Origin: Sindora glabra
Taxonomy: Eukaryota; Streptophyta; Magnoliopsida; Fabales; Fabaceae
Direction of reading: 5' to 3'
NCBI GenBank assembly: GCA_020226215.1
Contig: CM035236.1
Span: 46,251,057-46,315,056, forward strand
Length of the DNA stretch: 64,000 nucleotides
The position numbers were made by a program, and so were the translations under genes. Below, piece after piece: positions 24,665-38,131 of this stretch; the stretch's first letter is position 1; every line of letters starts with the position of its first letter. The notes under the pieces were generated by a model. The model did not search any database. It had not been told where the DNA came from and was given only the letters and a program-made list of their open reading frames with translations.

Positions 24665-27600
24665 ATGGTTTCTGGTGCTCTAGTCAGCCATGGTGATGCT
24701 AATGTGGTACTTGATTCTGGTCATGCCCGTCTTCACGAGCTTGGTTACAAACAAGAACTCAAGCGTGAACTCTCGTAAAGTTTTCATCTTTCTGTGCTTT
24801 TCTGTTAGTTTTTGAATTCCATATCTTTTTTTTGTTAATTGAAATTATGGTATGGTGTGGAAATTTATCATGTTTTGTTTGTTGATTGCAGGGTCATTTC
24901 AAACTTTTCCCTTTCTTTTACTATAATATCAGTGCTTACTGGTGTCACCACCCTTTACAATAGTGGATTAAATTTTGGTGGTCCAGTGTCTTTGATATAT
25001 GGGTGGTTAGTAGCTTCTATTTTCACCATGTTTGTTGGATTGTCGATGGCTGAAATTTGTTCATCTTATCCAACTTCTGGTGGTCTTTATTTTTGGAGCG
25101 CCAGGCTTGCTGGCCCAAAATGGGCACCCTTTGCCTCTTGGATTACTGGCTGGTAATGTATCAAAATCATCCTTTTTTTCCCCCTCTTCTTCTTAATTGT
25201 GTGAATTAGATATGACAATGTCACTTTACAGTTTCCTCTAATCACCACTTTACAGTTTTCCTCTAATCACCATAAATAGTATCTGTGACATAATAAGTCA
25301 ATTCATGATGCATAGAGTGATTATATTCATTTAATACTAATATAATTATCGTCTATTTTATAATGCATGATCTATTTCTAATTAAAGACCTTAACATCTG
25401 TGAACTCGTGTTCTAACCTTTTTATGGGGTGAAAGGGTATCACTAGATTGTAAGGATTTTATTCACGAATTTTGGTGGTGTGTGGGTCATGTCTCATATC
25501 ATGTTGCATGATCACAAGATTTTCCATGAATTATGAACTTGCAACTATGGATTATTTTCCTATTAGAGTTTTTCATGATACTGATGGGGTTTAAATTTGA
25601 GAAAGTTGAATTCTTTGTTTTGCTTGTAATTCCTGCTTACCATTATAAATAAGCATGCCATGCATTTTGTTAAAAGCAACTTTTATTTTGATAACCTTGA
25701 GTGATGGAGTATTATAGACTACAGTGGTTAGTTTCAGAGTAATCTTTAAGTTATAGATATTAGAAATGAGTGAATTGATGGATTATCTATAGTATAATTG
25801 GAAGAATTTGATCTTGAACCTTAAAAGAAGGATCAACATTTGATCTTAGTTATGGCTACAAATAGTACAGATAACCCTACTCTATACCTTTGTATGGTGT
25901 GGACTTTGAGATTAAAGATGTCAATCAAATGGAGGATGATACTGAATTTTAGAGACTTTAAGGATTATAATGATTTAAGGATAATTCTAGATTCTAGATG
26001 GAATAAAAGGCTTCATGCTTAGATCTTCTTGGACTTAAACCAAATTTGGTTTCATTAATATTATTATCTACTTAAAATAGTTTCATCTAATTCTTTTTTT
26101 CACAAATTTGGATCCTTACTAAATTGAAATTGTTCTAAGCTTCTGTATATAGATCACTATTATCCTAAATCCAACTGGAACAATTTTCATTTTCTTTTTC
26201 CTATTTTAGGTATGTCAAACTCACTACATTAACTATGGACTTTTCAAACTAGTATGAAAATATTTATTTAATTACTCTATCTTTCATAAAATGATTAGTA
26301 GTAAAAGTTTTCATTACTCTATCTTTTTAATGAATGGTCTTGTAGATCTTATATTTTATTCTTAATTGAAGATAATGGTAATAATTTTATTATTTACAAT
26401 TCTTTTAAATAATGAGAACTAATTTTTTCTCTAGACTAGCATTCCATTTTTCTTATGTAAGAAACCAATACATAATGTTTGATTTTAGCATTTCCTTGAT
26501 GCAGTAAAGCAAACATTTGAAGATGATGGCATAATCAACTTTCGATCATAATAAATATTCATGTTTGCCTCCCATATTCATTTGTCTAATGTTGGATAAA
26601 TTGTTTTTTCCTTTTTTGCAGGTTCAATATTGTTGGCCAGGTATTTGTGAGAATTCTAGATTTTCAAGATTCTTCAATATTCATTAAGAGGTCAAACTTG
26701 TGTTTTATGTAGATTTCAATTAATTCATTTCCATTTATTTTTCATGTACAGTGGGCAGGGACTACTAGTGTAGATTTTTCACTTGCACAACTAATACAAG
26801 TTATCATTCTCCTTAGTACTGGTGGAAAAAATGGTGGTGGATATTTGGCATCAAAGTATGTAGTTCTAAGTTTCCATGGGGGAATTTTGTTCCTACATGC
26901 TATAATAAATAGCCTTCCTATCTCATTTGTATCATTCCTTGGACAATTAGGTGCTTTATGGAATGTTTTAGGTAAGAAGAACAAATTTCATTATTGATTT
27001 TTCATTAGTTTGTCTTTAACTTATTAAGTAATGCCTTTCTTGAATCTTTAATTCAAATCTATAAACTTCAGGTATTTTTGTGCTTATGATTCTCCTTCCA
27101 TCTGTTGCATTGGAGAGGGCTAGTGCTAAGTTTGTTTTCACATATTTCAATGCTAACAATGGAAATGGAATTGACAACAGAGCATACATATTTCTTCTTG
27201 GACTTCTAATGAGCCAATATACCCTAACAGGGTATGATGCATCTGCTCATATGGTAAATGTTCTATATTTTTTTTTTATGAAACATTGCTAGCTTTAATG
27301 GCTTTGAAAAACTTAATGTCAAAAAATTAACAAATTTCTGTTAAACAATCTTTCTAGAGTGATTTTGTTGTTGAATTTATGCATTCTTATGTTTAGCTTA
27401 AAGTTAATTATTGTTTAGGCCATTTATATGCCACCATGAGGTCTACTGATTTAGCTTTCCATTTTTTTTAAGCTTAAACTCTCTAAAGCTAAATGCTAAT
27501 ATTATCACATATTCCAAATGAGTAAATTTTTGGTAAATAATTGGCATATCATAGATGTATAAATAATTATTTATTATGAATCTAGTATTAGGATATAAAA

Positions 27601-29595
27601 ATGCAAAATAAATTAGGATTAGAAATTTTTGACATTATTTATTAGCTTAAGAACTATATTTGGATGGAGGAGATTAGAGGGAAAAAAGGGAGTAAGGAAG
27701 TTTATGTTATATTATCTTTCTTATTCAAGATTTGTCACCATTGTGTTCCCCTTAATTTGTTAACTTCTAAAAGGATTTTTCTTTTTATTTAATGTAAACA
27801 TCCAAAGAAGGAAAAGAGAATTCATCTCTTGATCATCCATTCTCTTTTTTTTCCTTGCTTTTCAATTTCTCTTGTTACCTTCCCTGTCTTTCCCCTTTTA
27901 ACTTATAAAGATACCATTAAGTGTGAGTTTTATTCCTTAGTTGTAGTCTTTTTTAAACTCCTTTTCTAAAATTACCAATTATGCTTTTCTTAAGCTTGTA
28001 AAGCCTAACTTTTTATCATATTTAGATATGGTTTCCTTTTGAATACTTAATCTATATGATAGTTATTAACAACTACATGTAAATTAATGAAATTCATAAG
28101 TTGTAATTGATTTTTTAGTTGAAAATTTTCTTCCTTTTAATTTTTAGTTATTGATTGAATTATACAATAATTTGTACTAAAACTTCTTATTTATTTTGAC
28201 TTCTATCTATAGACAGAGGAAACAAAGGCAGCTGATAAAAATGGATCAAAAGGAATTATAAGTGCCATTGCAATATCTATTGTTGTTGGATGGGGTTATA
28301 TACTTGGTATTACCTTTGCAGTTACAGACATCTCTTACCTTTTGAGTGAAAATAATGATGCAAATGGATATGCTATTGCTGAAATATTTTATCTAACATT
28401 TAAAAGAAGATATGGCAGTGGAATTGGGGGTATTATTTGCTTGGTTGTGGTTGCTGTTGCCATATTTTTTTGTGGTATGGGTTCAGTTACTAGCAATTCA
28501 AGGTACTTATACTCATTTTTAATGTAGTTTACATATGAGAGGGATATGATTTCTCTAGTTACTTACAATGATTTATATACAGGATGGCTTATGCTTTCTC
28601 TAGAGATGGAGCCATGCCATTATCATCAGTATGGCATAAAGTTAATAAGCAAGAAGTCCCTATAAATGCAGTTTGGTTGTCTGTTTTTATATCATTTTGC
28701 ATGGCATTACCGGTATGTTTTTTTCTTTTCATTTAAAATTATTTGGAAAACTAATTTTATATGGTATGGTGGAGAACAAGATTATTGAAATTAAGTGAGA
28801 TAAAGAACTTAAGATTTTATACTTCCACCTTTGTTGGATAAAAAAATGGATCTTATATTCTATGTTATTGGTGTTGTCTCTTTTAATATGAAATCATTTA
28901 ACTAAAAAGCAAAGCTTTTTAGGTAAAAGCCTAAAGGTATATTTTATAAACATAACATAACCTTTCATATCAAGTCAACTAAGCTTACATTAAAACCACT
29001 TTGTTTTGAATTTAAACACTTGTATGTTGAAATTCACTCATTGCACAAACAAGAATTGAATTTAAGATAATTTCTTTTGCCCTAGTTATTACAAAAGTTC
29101 ACAATATAAAAGGCATAAATTTATCATAGGTTATAAACATTTATGGATTTAAACTATAACTTAAGGTTGATTCTTAACTCCACCCTTGCTTAATTTATTT
29201 TTTCCATTTTTTGCCACTAGCTTACTAAATTCTTATTCTCTTTGCAGTCTCTAGGAAGCACAGTAGCATTTAATTCTATGGTGTCCATAGCAGTGATTGG
29301 ACTCTATATTGCTTATGGGCTTCCTATCTTCTTTAGGGTGACTTTGGCATACAAGTCTTTTATCCCAGGCCCTTTCAACTTGGGTCGATATGGGATCATT
29401 GTTGGTTGGGTTGCAGTTCTTTGGGTGGTGACCATATCCATTCTCTTCTCATTGCCAGTTTCCTATCCTATAACAAATCAAACTCTTAATTACACCCCTA
29501 TTGTTGTTGGATGTTTGTTAATTTTGGTAGTTTCATACTGGATATTTAATGCTAGGTTTTGGTTTAAGGGCCCCATAACCAATATAGGTAACTAA
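24665..29595 (+). CDS. BAT1: Amino acid/GABA permease of the BAT1/GABP family, eight exons
   Basis: Exons: 24665-24774, 24892-25152, 26622-26640, 26752-26971, 27072-27253, 28213-28502, 28583-28712, 29248-29595. All seven introns are GT...AG and keep phase, giving 519 residues against roughly 516-526 for family members. It is an APC-superfamily, multi-pass membrane carrier. Arabidopsis relatives move amino acids and GABA and have been reported at the plasma membrane or in mitochondria. Visible motifs are LGYKQELKRELS (about 26-37) before the first membrane segment, MAEICSSYPTSGGLYFW (about 85-101), GYDASAHM (257-264) and SRDGAMP (367-373). The last exon (115 residues) carries the final hydrophobic segments. 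The start is the first ATG in frame with these motifs. No stop or frameshift is seen. Exon 3 is only 19 nt. Intron 2 (1469 bp) and intron 5 (959 bp) are the longest. Expression cannot be judged. Confidence 0.95.
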
Positions 29596-31150
29596 AATTA
29601 TATGCTAGAATATAGTGATTCCAATATCACCAATATATGCTCAATATGATAAGCTTTTAAATTATTGTAATTTTACTTTTTCTATATAATATTTATAATT
29701 AGCCAAATTAATATTTTGTCTTAATATGGATAAATTTTTGTTGGCATTGATAGATTTCTAGCTTTAAGTGACTTTACTCTACTCATCATCCATAAATTCA
29801 AGGTTAGTAATTTGGACTTGCTAAGAAAATCCAAATTATAGGCATTGTTTTGTTCAAATATAAGCCAAAGCTTGAGTTTGGCTCAAATTAAGATCAAATT
29901 TTACTTGAATGATGCAACAGTTGGTATATTACCATTATGTCCTTTAATATGTGAAAGTCTATGATCTTATATATTGAGATTTTACAAAAATGGAAGATGC
30001 TTTTTTAAAAGTATATCTTGTGCAATGTGCCATTTATTAAGCTAACCTTGAGTTCAAATATTACATATAAATACTATTACTTTAAATAAATCTACTATTC
30101 ATTACAACTTCTTGATGTAGTTGAATAAATTGACAAATGCAATTACAATGTCTAAAAGTCAGAATAATTATGTTTTTGTGTTAAAATTTCTTTGAAAGAA
30201 CAATGTATATTAATTTTAGTAATAATTTAATAAAATTGTACAATTTCCAAACATAGGCTTTATGAAAGTTGATGTTAACAATTGTAAATGATGATTTCAT
30301 AATAGTCATCACTCTTATTTAATTGTTTCCTTGGGAAAAATTTCGATGAGAAAATTTTATTTGCATGACTTCCTTAGTAGTAAACTAGAAAATAATTAGT
30401 GTTGCTCTTGTGTAATGCATCAAAGTTTATAAATTAAAATATACTAATTAGTACATATATGATTTAACAAAGTTACTTTGTAAAATGTTAACTATTAAGT
30501 AAGGAGTTAATAGAAGATAATTACTTTCCAAAAAAAAATATCAAACCATAGAAAAGTCTTGAACTAAATAAATAATCACAATATAACACAAAAATTGATT
30601 ATGTTAATGTAATATGTAACATGAAATAGTATAATAAAATAACATAATAATATCTCCAATATTGATAATAGGTAGAAAAAGTTATATATTGACTACACTA
30701 AGTAATAAAAAAAGCTACATGGTAATTTAGGAGTCTTATTTTCCTATTAATTGTTAAATTGTTTTGCACTTCTAAACACTTCAAAGGTAAAATTAAATAC
30801 ACTTATTTGTTTAGGAATATCACTAGAACATAAAAGAAACTCTAAAATCAATTTTTCATGTATGTTAAAGTTTTGTTTAACTACTTTTTGCATGTAGCAA
30901 TTTTATCTAGCTCTAATAAATCTACTAACTATAACGTGTAAAACAAAAATGTCTCCATAAGCCCTAGATATGCATTTGACCATGAAGCTTTTGTCAAACT
31001 TACAAATGCTCAAAAAGTTTAAAAGATTTGCACAATATCTAAACAATAGCAACATTAAATGATAATATAGCAAAAATGCATGTGGCTTACCTTTAAAAGT
31101 CATAAGTTATGCAAGAATATGGTTAAAAGTACACACATTATAAGTTGTTA
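29596..31150. other. 3' flank of the permease gene and spacer
   Basis: A+T-rich with no recognised gene or clear polyadenylation signal. A 66-codon minus-strand frame (30903-31103) lies just beyond the repeat-rich pseudogene but shows none of its motifs. Confidence 0.5.
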
Positions 31151-33430
31151 AAGGATCATACTATTATAGACTTTAATTATTTTCAAGAGAAATTTCCTTA
31201 AACATTCAAATGGATAAATATCTTGAGATTTATTTTCAATTGTTGAAGTAGTTGTCATTGCATTATTCATGTCAGTATCCAAGTTTTGGCTTCTATTGTT
31301 AGTTAATTCTATTGAAACATAGTTTTGTAAACCACCTTTTGTATTTTGGCTTTTATGATTGGCTAACTCTATTAGAATTTCAAATTAAAAATTTGTGACA
31401 CCTTGGTGCTTGTTTGGAATCATTGAAGGAGGTGGCATACTATTTTGCAAAGAATATCTAGATTTTAACCTCTATAATTGGCTAATCTAGTTGGAAGGTC
31501 ATCAAAATAGGTTTTATAGCCTTAGGTTACCATAGTTGCAAGGAGTAATTATTTTTATTCATTAAAGCAATTGATATATTATTTTATGTAAGAATATCTA
31601 GATTTTAACTTCCATAATTAGGTAAACTAGTTGAAAGATCACTAGAACAAGTTTCATGACCTTAAGTTATCTATAATTGAAAAGTAGGGGTGGTAATTCG
31701 TATTATTCGAGTCGACCTATTTATTAATCATATTATTTGTATTAACCTACAGATCACCCGTTTAACTTATTTAATAATTTTAAATAATAAAATATATTAT
31801 AAAATTATTTATTAAATTTAATTATTTTTTATTTTTTATAAAAAAACATTTTTAATTATTAATAAAATATTATTTTATTTTTTATTATTATTTTATTAAA
31901 TTAATAATTTTATATCTTTATTATATATATATTTATAATTAAAATATTATTTATTTCTTAAATAAAATTATTAAAAATTTAATATAAATTCTTAAACGAA
32001 TTGGCATGTTAACCCGAACTCGAAAGAACATATCAAGTTTATGTCAGGTTATCATATCGTGTCAGAAATTGCCACCCTTATTGAAAAGGGTGTTAATTTT
32101 GATTCATTAATGTAACTAGCATACTATTTTGCACAACATCCATATCTTGGCTTCCATAGTAGGCCAATCTTATTGAAAATTTGTAACAAAAATTTGTATC
32201 ATCTTAAGTTCCCTACAATTAAAAGGATTTGTTGCTATAATTCATTAAAGCACCTAGCACCAAGTTTTATGCAATTGCATCTAGAACTTAGTTTTGATAG
32301 TTGTCCAATCATGTTAGAAATTCATATGGAAATATTGCATTGCCATAACTTTACTAGTATTGAGGAGGAATTAGTTTTAATTCACTAAATCAGTAGTAGA
32401 ATCCACATTTTGGCATCCACAATTGCCAAATCATATCCGAGATTCATATATAATGGTTGTATTGCCTAAAGTTACTTACTCTTGGATGAAAGATTAATTT
32501 TAACTTGCTGAAGCATTTGATATAGAGTTTCTTCTAAAAGTAATAATATTTTATCCTTCATAATTTGTTAATCAAGTTAAAGTCTCATATGAAAGGGTTA
32601 CATTGCCTAAGGTCACATACTATTAGATTGGAAGTTAACTTTGACTTAATGAAGTAACTAGTATAGGGTTTCTTATAAAAACTTCTAGACTTTGACCTCA
32701 TAATTGAGCAATCCTACCAAAAATCCAAACGGCACATCATCAATATTCTATTGCAATTGGATAAACTAGTTTTGAATAATAAAATTTACTTATACATGGC
32801 TTTGTGTCATAGCATATGAACTTTGGCTTCCAAAATTAGCAAATCCATTATGTGAAAAAGTTATATTCCCTTGATTTTCCTTTAACTAGTTAAGGTATTG
32901 GTTTTGATCCAATAAAGAATTGGCATATGATTTTTTTACAATAATACTTATATTTTAACTTCCATACTAAAACAACCTTGGTTGAACTTTATTTTAAAAG
33001 ACTACATTACTTATGTTTTCCTATTGTTGGATAAGGGTATCATTTTGATTTGCTTGCATATAGTTTTGTGTAAAAGCATCAATATTTTTTCTCCCATAAT
33101 TGGCTAATTTTGCTAGTAATTCATTTCCAATGGTTGAATTCCTTGAGTTATACTATGATTGAAAGAGAAATTGATTATGATTTCTTAAAGTATTTAATAT
33201 ATAGTTTCTAACAACAATATTTAGATTTTGGTTTTTATAATTTGATAATTTTAATCCTCTATTTATTATGCTTGAAATTCTTATGTTGTCTAGTGGCTAG
33301 AGGATTGGCCAACTTTAACTTCTTGAAATAGTTGGCAGACAGTTTCCAATAATGGCATCCATGTTTTTATTTCCATGATTAGAAAGCCTTGTTGATAGTC
33401 CATGTCTAGATGCTGCATTGTGTTAGGTTT
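31150..33430 (-). pseudogene. Remains of an Asn/Gln-rich protein with about 14 tandem 45-residue repeats
   Basis: I do not recognise the family. On the minus strand, a motif like L-x-N-Y-G-S-Q-N-x-D recurs at about 33370, 33240, 33095, 32960, 32830, 32700, 32560, 32420, 32290, 32160, 31610, 31470, 31350 and 31290, so the unit is about 135 bp. Within a unit it is followed by Q-N-S-M, then M-N-Q-N and a V-T-L-G-N-like block. Clear examples are LAYYGSQDMDV (32160), KLANYGRKNIDAF (33095) and ELTNNRSQNLDTDM (31290). One frame holds from about 33400 to 32800 despite stops, and the last 78 codons (about 31395-31160) are open. Most stops sit where other units have Gln. A MITE interrupts the array. 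It may be the last exon of the blocks at 35.3-36.3 kb. A tandem non-coding satellite is the alternative, but the preserved frame argues against it. Confidence 0.6.
31685..32080. mobile_element. 396-bp hAT-type MITE with 8-bp target duplication
   Basis: The ends are TAGGGGTGGTAATT (31685) and AATTGCCACCCTTA (to 32080), an inverted pair with two mismatches. TTGAAAAG flanks it at 31677-31684 and 32081-32088. The interior is A+T-only and non-coding. The 8-bp duplication and the TAGGGGTGGCAATT-type end are typical of hAT-derived MITEs. Removing it rejoins two halves of one repeat unit of the surrounding pseudogene. Confidence 0.85.
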
Positions 33431-35299
33431 GTTGATAAAGAAAAGGGTTAACAATATCTATTGTAGATTAATTCTAATTATGGCTCTTATTTAATTATGT
33501 AGTCAATACAATTACACTTAGAACACAATTTAGCTATTAATTAATATAAGATGCATATGGTGACTACAATTTAGGCACTAAAATATAATTAGAAGCCTTC
33601 AATATGGCCAAATCCTTATCCTTTTCATTTCTTATTTGTGTCATGTGACATGAAATCTTAATTTGTTATCAATTTGGTTCAATCTTAACTTTTTAATTTA
33701 TTTTTCATTTTAGTGATAGTGAAAATGGTAAGATTGATGATATATGAGTCTAAATTACCAAACAAGCCTTCTTAGATAGTCTATTATTGCTAATTTGCTA
33801 ATTTATTCAGAACTTCCAAGTGGTGTAGGAATCTTCAATCTTCTTGTAAAGTTTGATAGTATAATTACTATAAGTAAACTAGACTCATGTTGCATCTGAT
33901 ATATGTTTGTCTATATAGCAATAAAATCATTGACTATATATAAAAGGGTGAAAATAGGTGAAAAGAAATTAAGATTGAGAAAAAGATGTATTACAAGTTA
34001 TTCATTGAATATGAAGGCATAACATAAATATGAAAAGGAAAAAATAAATTAGTAGTATATTTATAAGTTTTTTGGGTTCATTTTGCTCTTTTTTTATGTG
34101 ATAAGTTCTTAGGATCATGATTTACTTTATCAACCAAAAAGAAAAAAAGAAAAAGATCAAAAGCAATAAAGAGTAGCAACTTTATGGTAACAAGCTTTCA
34201 TTATTAGATATATTTTCACATCATTAGTTTGATTATTAGTTAATTTGAGCAATTGTTTCAACTATAGTAAATGCTAAATTCTATTACATGAAGCATGGAC
34301 ATTGACATAGACATAGAACATGATATGAACACTAAAGTAAGCATCCATCAAACTTAAGATCCATATGATGCAACATGCAAATTATATGAAACTTGCCTAA
34401 AAAGGATCAAGTATTCAATTTACTATTTTTAATAGTTGTGTAACTTTAGCAAGTAGAGCTGGAAAACCTTGGAGTTAGAAATTGCTAACAAGTGATATGC
34501 TATAAACTTTAGTAAATAGGTTGCATAGTTCTAGAATTAAAACAGTTGGAAAAATATTAGTTTGAAAGGAGAAGTTTAAGGATTAGTATTTACTAGGAAG
34601 GATTTCAATAATTTATTTACTTCAATAAAAAATTTTAATGTCCGAACACCTTCAAATAGTAATGTATATTTGGATTGAGCTTAGAAAGTGGATAGATGTT
34701 AAGTTCTTTAACAATTTTTTAAACCAAAACTACTGGAAAAATATTGAGCGAAAAAGGAAAAAGAAGATATTTGAAATAGTCTTTAGAAATTCAAGGCACT
34801 TAATATTTTATAATTTTAACTTTAAAGGCAAATTGTAGTAGTATATTACAAAGCCAACTAATTCTATTAAACAAGTACATATTTGCTTACAAAAGAAACA
34901 ATTTACGATTGCATACTAAGTTTACTAAACAAAAGGATACAAACGTTTAAAAAGGAAATTTATTATAAAAGAAATTTTCATCATAAAGCTTATAGAATTT
35001 CTTTATTCATGAAAAAAAGTTAGAAACATAAACTATGAGAAACTATGTTAATTATTTTGAACTTTAAAAGTGATGAAGAATAAACTTGCATATCACTCAC
35101 AACTTGGTGCACAATTAAGGAAGGCATATTCATCTTTTCCAATACTTCTCTTACTTTTAGATTAGGATTATAAAAGGAAACAAAATGATATTATTGAATC
35201 CTAATATTAAATTAGTAAGTAGTAATTATGTTATCAAGAATAAAACTTAAACTATAAACTGACAACTACTAATTAGTAAGAGTGAAAGATAAAAAAAAA
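33431..35299. other. Probable intron or spacer of the minus-strand pseudogene
   Basis: Mostly A+T-rich. A short minus-strand coding-like patch lies near 33860-33760 (RRLKIPTPLGSS with a following SKLAIIDYLRRL), but its exon boundaries cannot be set. The open frame at 34638-34838 is lysine/asparagine-rich chance sequence. Confidence 0.35.
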
Positions 35300-36270
35300 G
35301 GAAATGCATGAGAAAAAAATTACTTCTTCTTCCACCTATCTAATTAATGGCTTCTATAAAGTTTTGACATAGCTCTAAGGTCTAAATTTTTGTTGTGTTC
35401 TCCCTTAACGTAAATCCATTATTGTCATATTCTTTTCTTTCCTCTCCTTTCTTCTGAGCAATCTACCTATCATTATTGTTAATGCTCTATTGGTTTGAGG
35501 TTAATTTTGCTATGTTCTCAATTAAGTTTCCTATGTTATCATCATGAATCTTTTTTCTTACATTTGATTCTTTAACTTGGAAATATATAATCATAAAATT
35601 GTTCAAAGAAAACATGATGTTTTTGTAATATGTTTAAATACCATGAAAGTGATATCTAGAATTATAAGTTAGGTTTTATAAATTTTTTAAACAAACTAAT
35701 TGAAAACTAACCAAGTTACAAGCTATTAACATCAAGTAAATTTAGCCAAACTAACTAAAAGTTGATAAATAAGCTATTTGTCAAATACCCTAGTAAGCCT
35801 CTATTTGAACTTAATATCTAGAATGTTCATTTAAATATTATACCTCATATATGTAGCTTGTACTTGAATTTGCCTTTTTTTGGGTTTTCTATTGTGTGAT
35901 ATATTTGCTACCACATGTTTTTAAGATCTTGCAAAAAGATTAATTTTTTGAGGATAAAAATCGCTTCATAAAATATGCTTCATTAGCAACAATAGCATTT
36001 CCTCCACAGTAGATGCCTAAATAGGATAATCAAGATATATATACATATATATGAAGAATATGTCAAATTCAAGATAATGACTTTAATTACTCATAAATGG
36101 AATTAAGTAACTTGAATTGGTGCTTACAAACTAGAGGAATATCTCTTTGAAGCAAAAAAAGCAAAAAAGATATCATATCCATACAAGGCATGTTAGCTTT
36201 GGCCACTACTAGTTTGAACTTCCCTCTTCATTACAAATTATAGACTTAACCTCTATTGCAACATCACTTA
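35300..36270 (-). pseudogene. Exon-like blocks of an unidentified gene, probably upstream exons of the repeat pseudogene
   Basis: Three minus-strand blocks read like protein. About 36240-36095 has GKFKLVVAKANMPCMDMISF and CKHQFKLLNSIYE. About 36015-35850 has GGNAIVANEAYFMKRFLSS, CKILKTCGSKYI and a Lys/Gln-rich tail, after an acceptor-like TTTAG. About 35585-35320 has ESNVRKKIHDDNIGNLIENI and LELCQNFIEAIN, ending at a donor-like AG/GTGG or AG/GTAA context. All are hydrophilic, rich in Asn, Lys and Gln. Stops again fall at probable Gln codons (for example before SINNNDR and before TLELC). The same strand, composition and decay style as the 31-33 kb array suggest one former multi-exon gene, but this is inference and I cannot assign a function. 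Confidence 0.4.
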
Positions 36271-38130
36271 TAATAACTAAATGACAAAGTAGATAGCATA
36301 GTGATTAAATATTGTATGTTTAAACCAATGACGATAGTATTTTTTACACTTTCATTAGAAATTTGAGCTAGTAAGACATAGTATAAGAAAAGTATCTTAT
36401 AACTTATACTATATAATAATTGATGTGCGATTGTATAACATATAATAACTATATGTTTTATATTTCTTCTTAAATAGTAAAATGTAATATATAATAAAAT
36501 ATTATTTTGAATAAAATTATTTTTATATGTTGATCATAATGATTAAGAGAAGGATGTTAGCACATAGGTGATATTGGTTAGTAGTAGTAGTAATGGAGAG
36601 AAAGTGATGATAGAATGGTTATAGTGGTAATAGTATAAATAATGGATACAGATGGTGGAAATGATGGGCATAATCATGCTGGTCTAGAAATATAAGTACG
36701 AATTAAAAAAAGTATTAAAATAATTTTACTGGTTTTTTTTCCTCTTAATAGTGAGCAAATCAATGCCATCTCTTGAGAGGTGCTATTATTGGTGAAGGAA
36801 TAAAGAATGTTGATTTCTTACCTAAAAAAATGTTGACTTATAGAATCATGAGTGAGAATCAATTACACTTGGATCGTAAAAAAATAGCATATCATAGAAT
36901 TTTTTCATGAATTCACCGTATTAAGTTTAAAATATTTATCATTAAGTTATACTTTTTAAATTTTATCATAATGAATTATTGCTATTTTATAAATATTTCT
37001 TATCCAAAATAAAATCAATTAGTCTATAAATTTAAAAAAGAAATATATATGATTATATAATTATTACATATAACTGCTTCAAAATTAAAAATGCTTCTCA
37101 TATTGGTCATCATAAACTAAAACTTGTCTTATAATTGAAATAGTCACGGTTTGTCTATGAATAATTACGTCGGCTCCGTTCAAAATTTATATCTTACAAC
37201 TATTTTTCATCTCTCATCATATATCTGTGCAGCCTTATTCAATTTTTAGTTTCAATTTTGGTTCTATTTTTACCCACCCTTATTAAAGAAAGGAGACTAA
37301 ATAAGTTTGCTATCTATTTGAGTGCTTTCTCGCTACACAATTTAAAATTTTGGCATTTGCTAAGCTAATACACTTTGACAATAAATACTAAATATAGTAA
37401 TATTGAATCAATTAAAAATTGATAAATGTAGTGATAGGATAATTTTTCATTACTTAACCATGGAATTAATAATAAATATCTTTAACATTAAATTAAAATT
37501 AAATTCCATATATACTAAATATATATTAACAATTTAGCGCACACAGTGACTGGATAATTTTTTATTATTTAAACAGTGGATTTAAAGAAAAATATATATC
37601 CTCAAAAAGTTATTTTACTCAAATTTTTATGTAATAAATTGAAATTTAATATCCTTATACATGTACATCTCACTGTAGACAATTGAACGAAGGAAAAGAA
37701 GGTTTCTAATTACATCAAAAGAGACTATGGAACCAATAAGAAAAATGATGACAGGGAAAAGTTGGAAAAAAAACAGAGGAAATTTTTAAAAAAAAAATTA
37801 TAGATAAAATGAAGGTAAAAACTTTTGTAACATAAAAAAAAAATGATTTTATGAATATGCAAAAATTTAGTCCTCATTTTTAGTAGGTTTTAATGTTTTT
37901 TTAGTGGAACCTAGTAAAACAATAAGTCATATTTTTGTGCTACTGATTATACTAAGACAGTTATAATATCATAATTTTCACCAAAAACAAAAGCTATTCT
38001 GTATATTAAAAAAGTTAAACCCATAGTTAGATGGGATGTGGGTTTCTTACACCTTCTAATAAAAGGTGTGAGACTGAGTTACAGTCTATATTTTTAATGA
38101 GAGGGCGTGAATGAGAAAATAAAAAATTGT
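36271..38130. other. Intergenic DNA, no gene recognised
   Basis: A+T-rich. A GTAGTAGTAGTAATGG-type trinucleotide patch lies at 36565-36670. An ACACCTT...AAGGTGT hairpin lies at about 38050-38072. Confidence 0.6.
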
Positions 38131-38131
38131 A

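Noticed and set aside
25840..26022. 60-codon plus-strand frame within intron 2 of the permease
   Set aside because: It lies wholly inside an intron whose splice sites keep the permease frame, and has no family motif.
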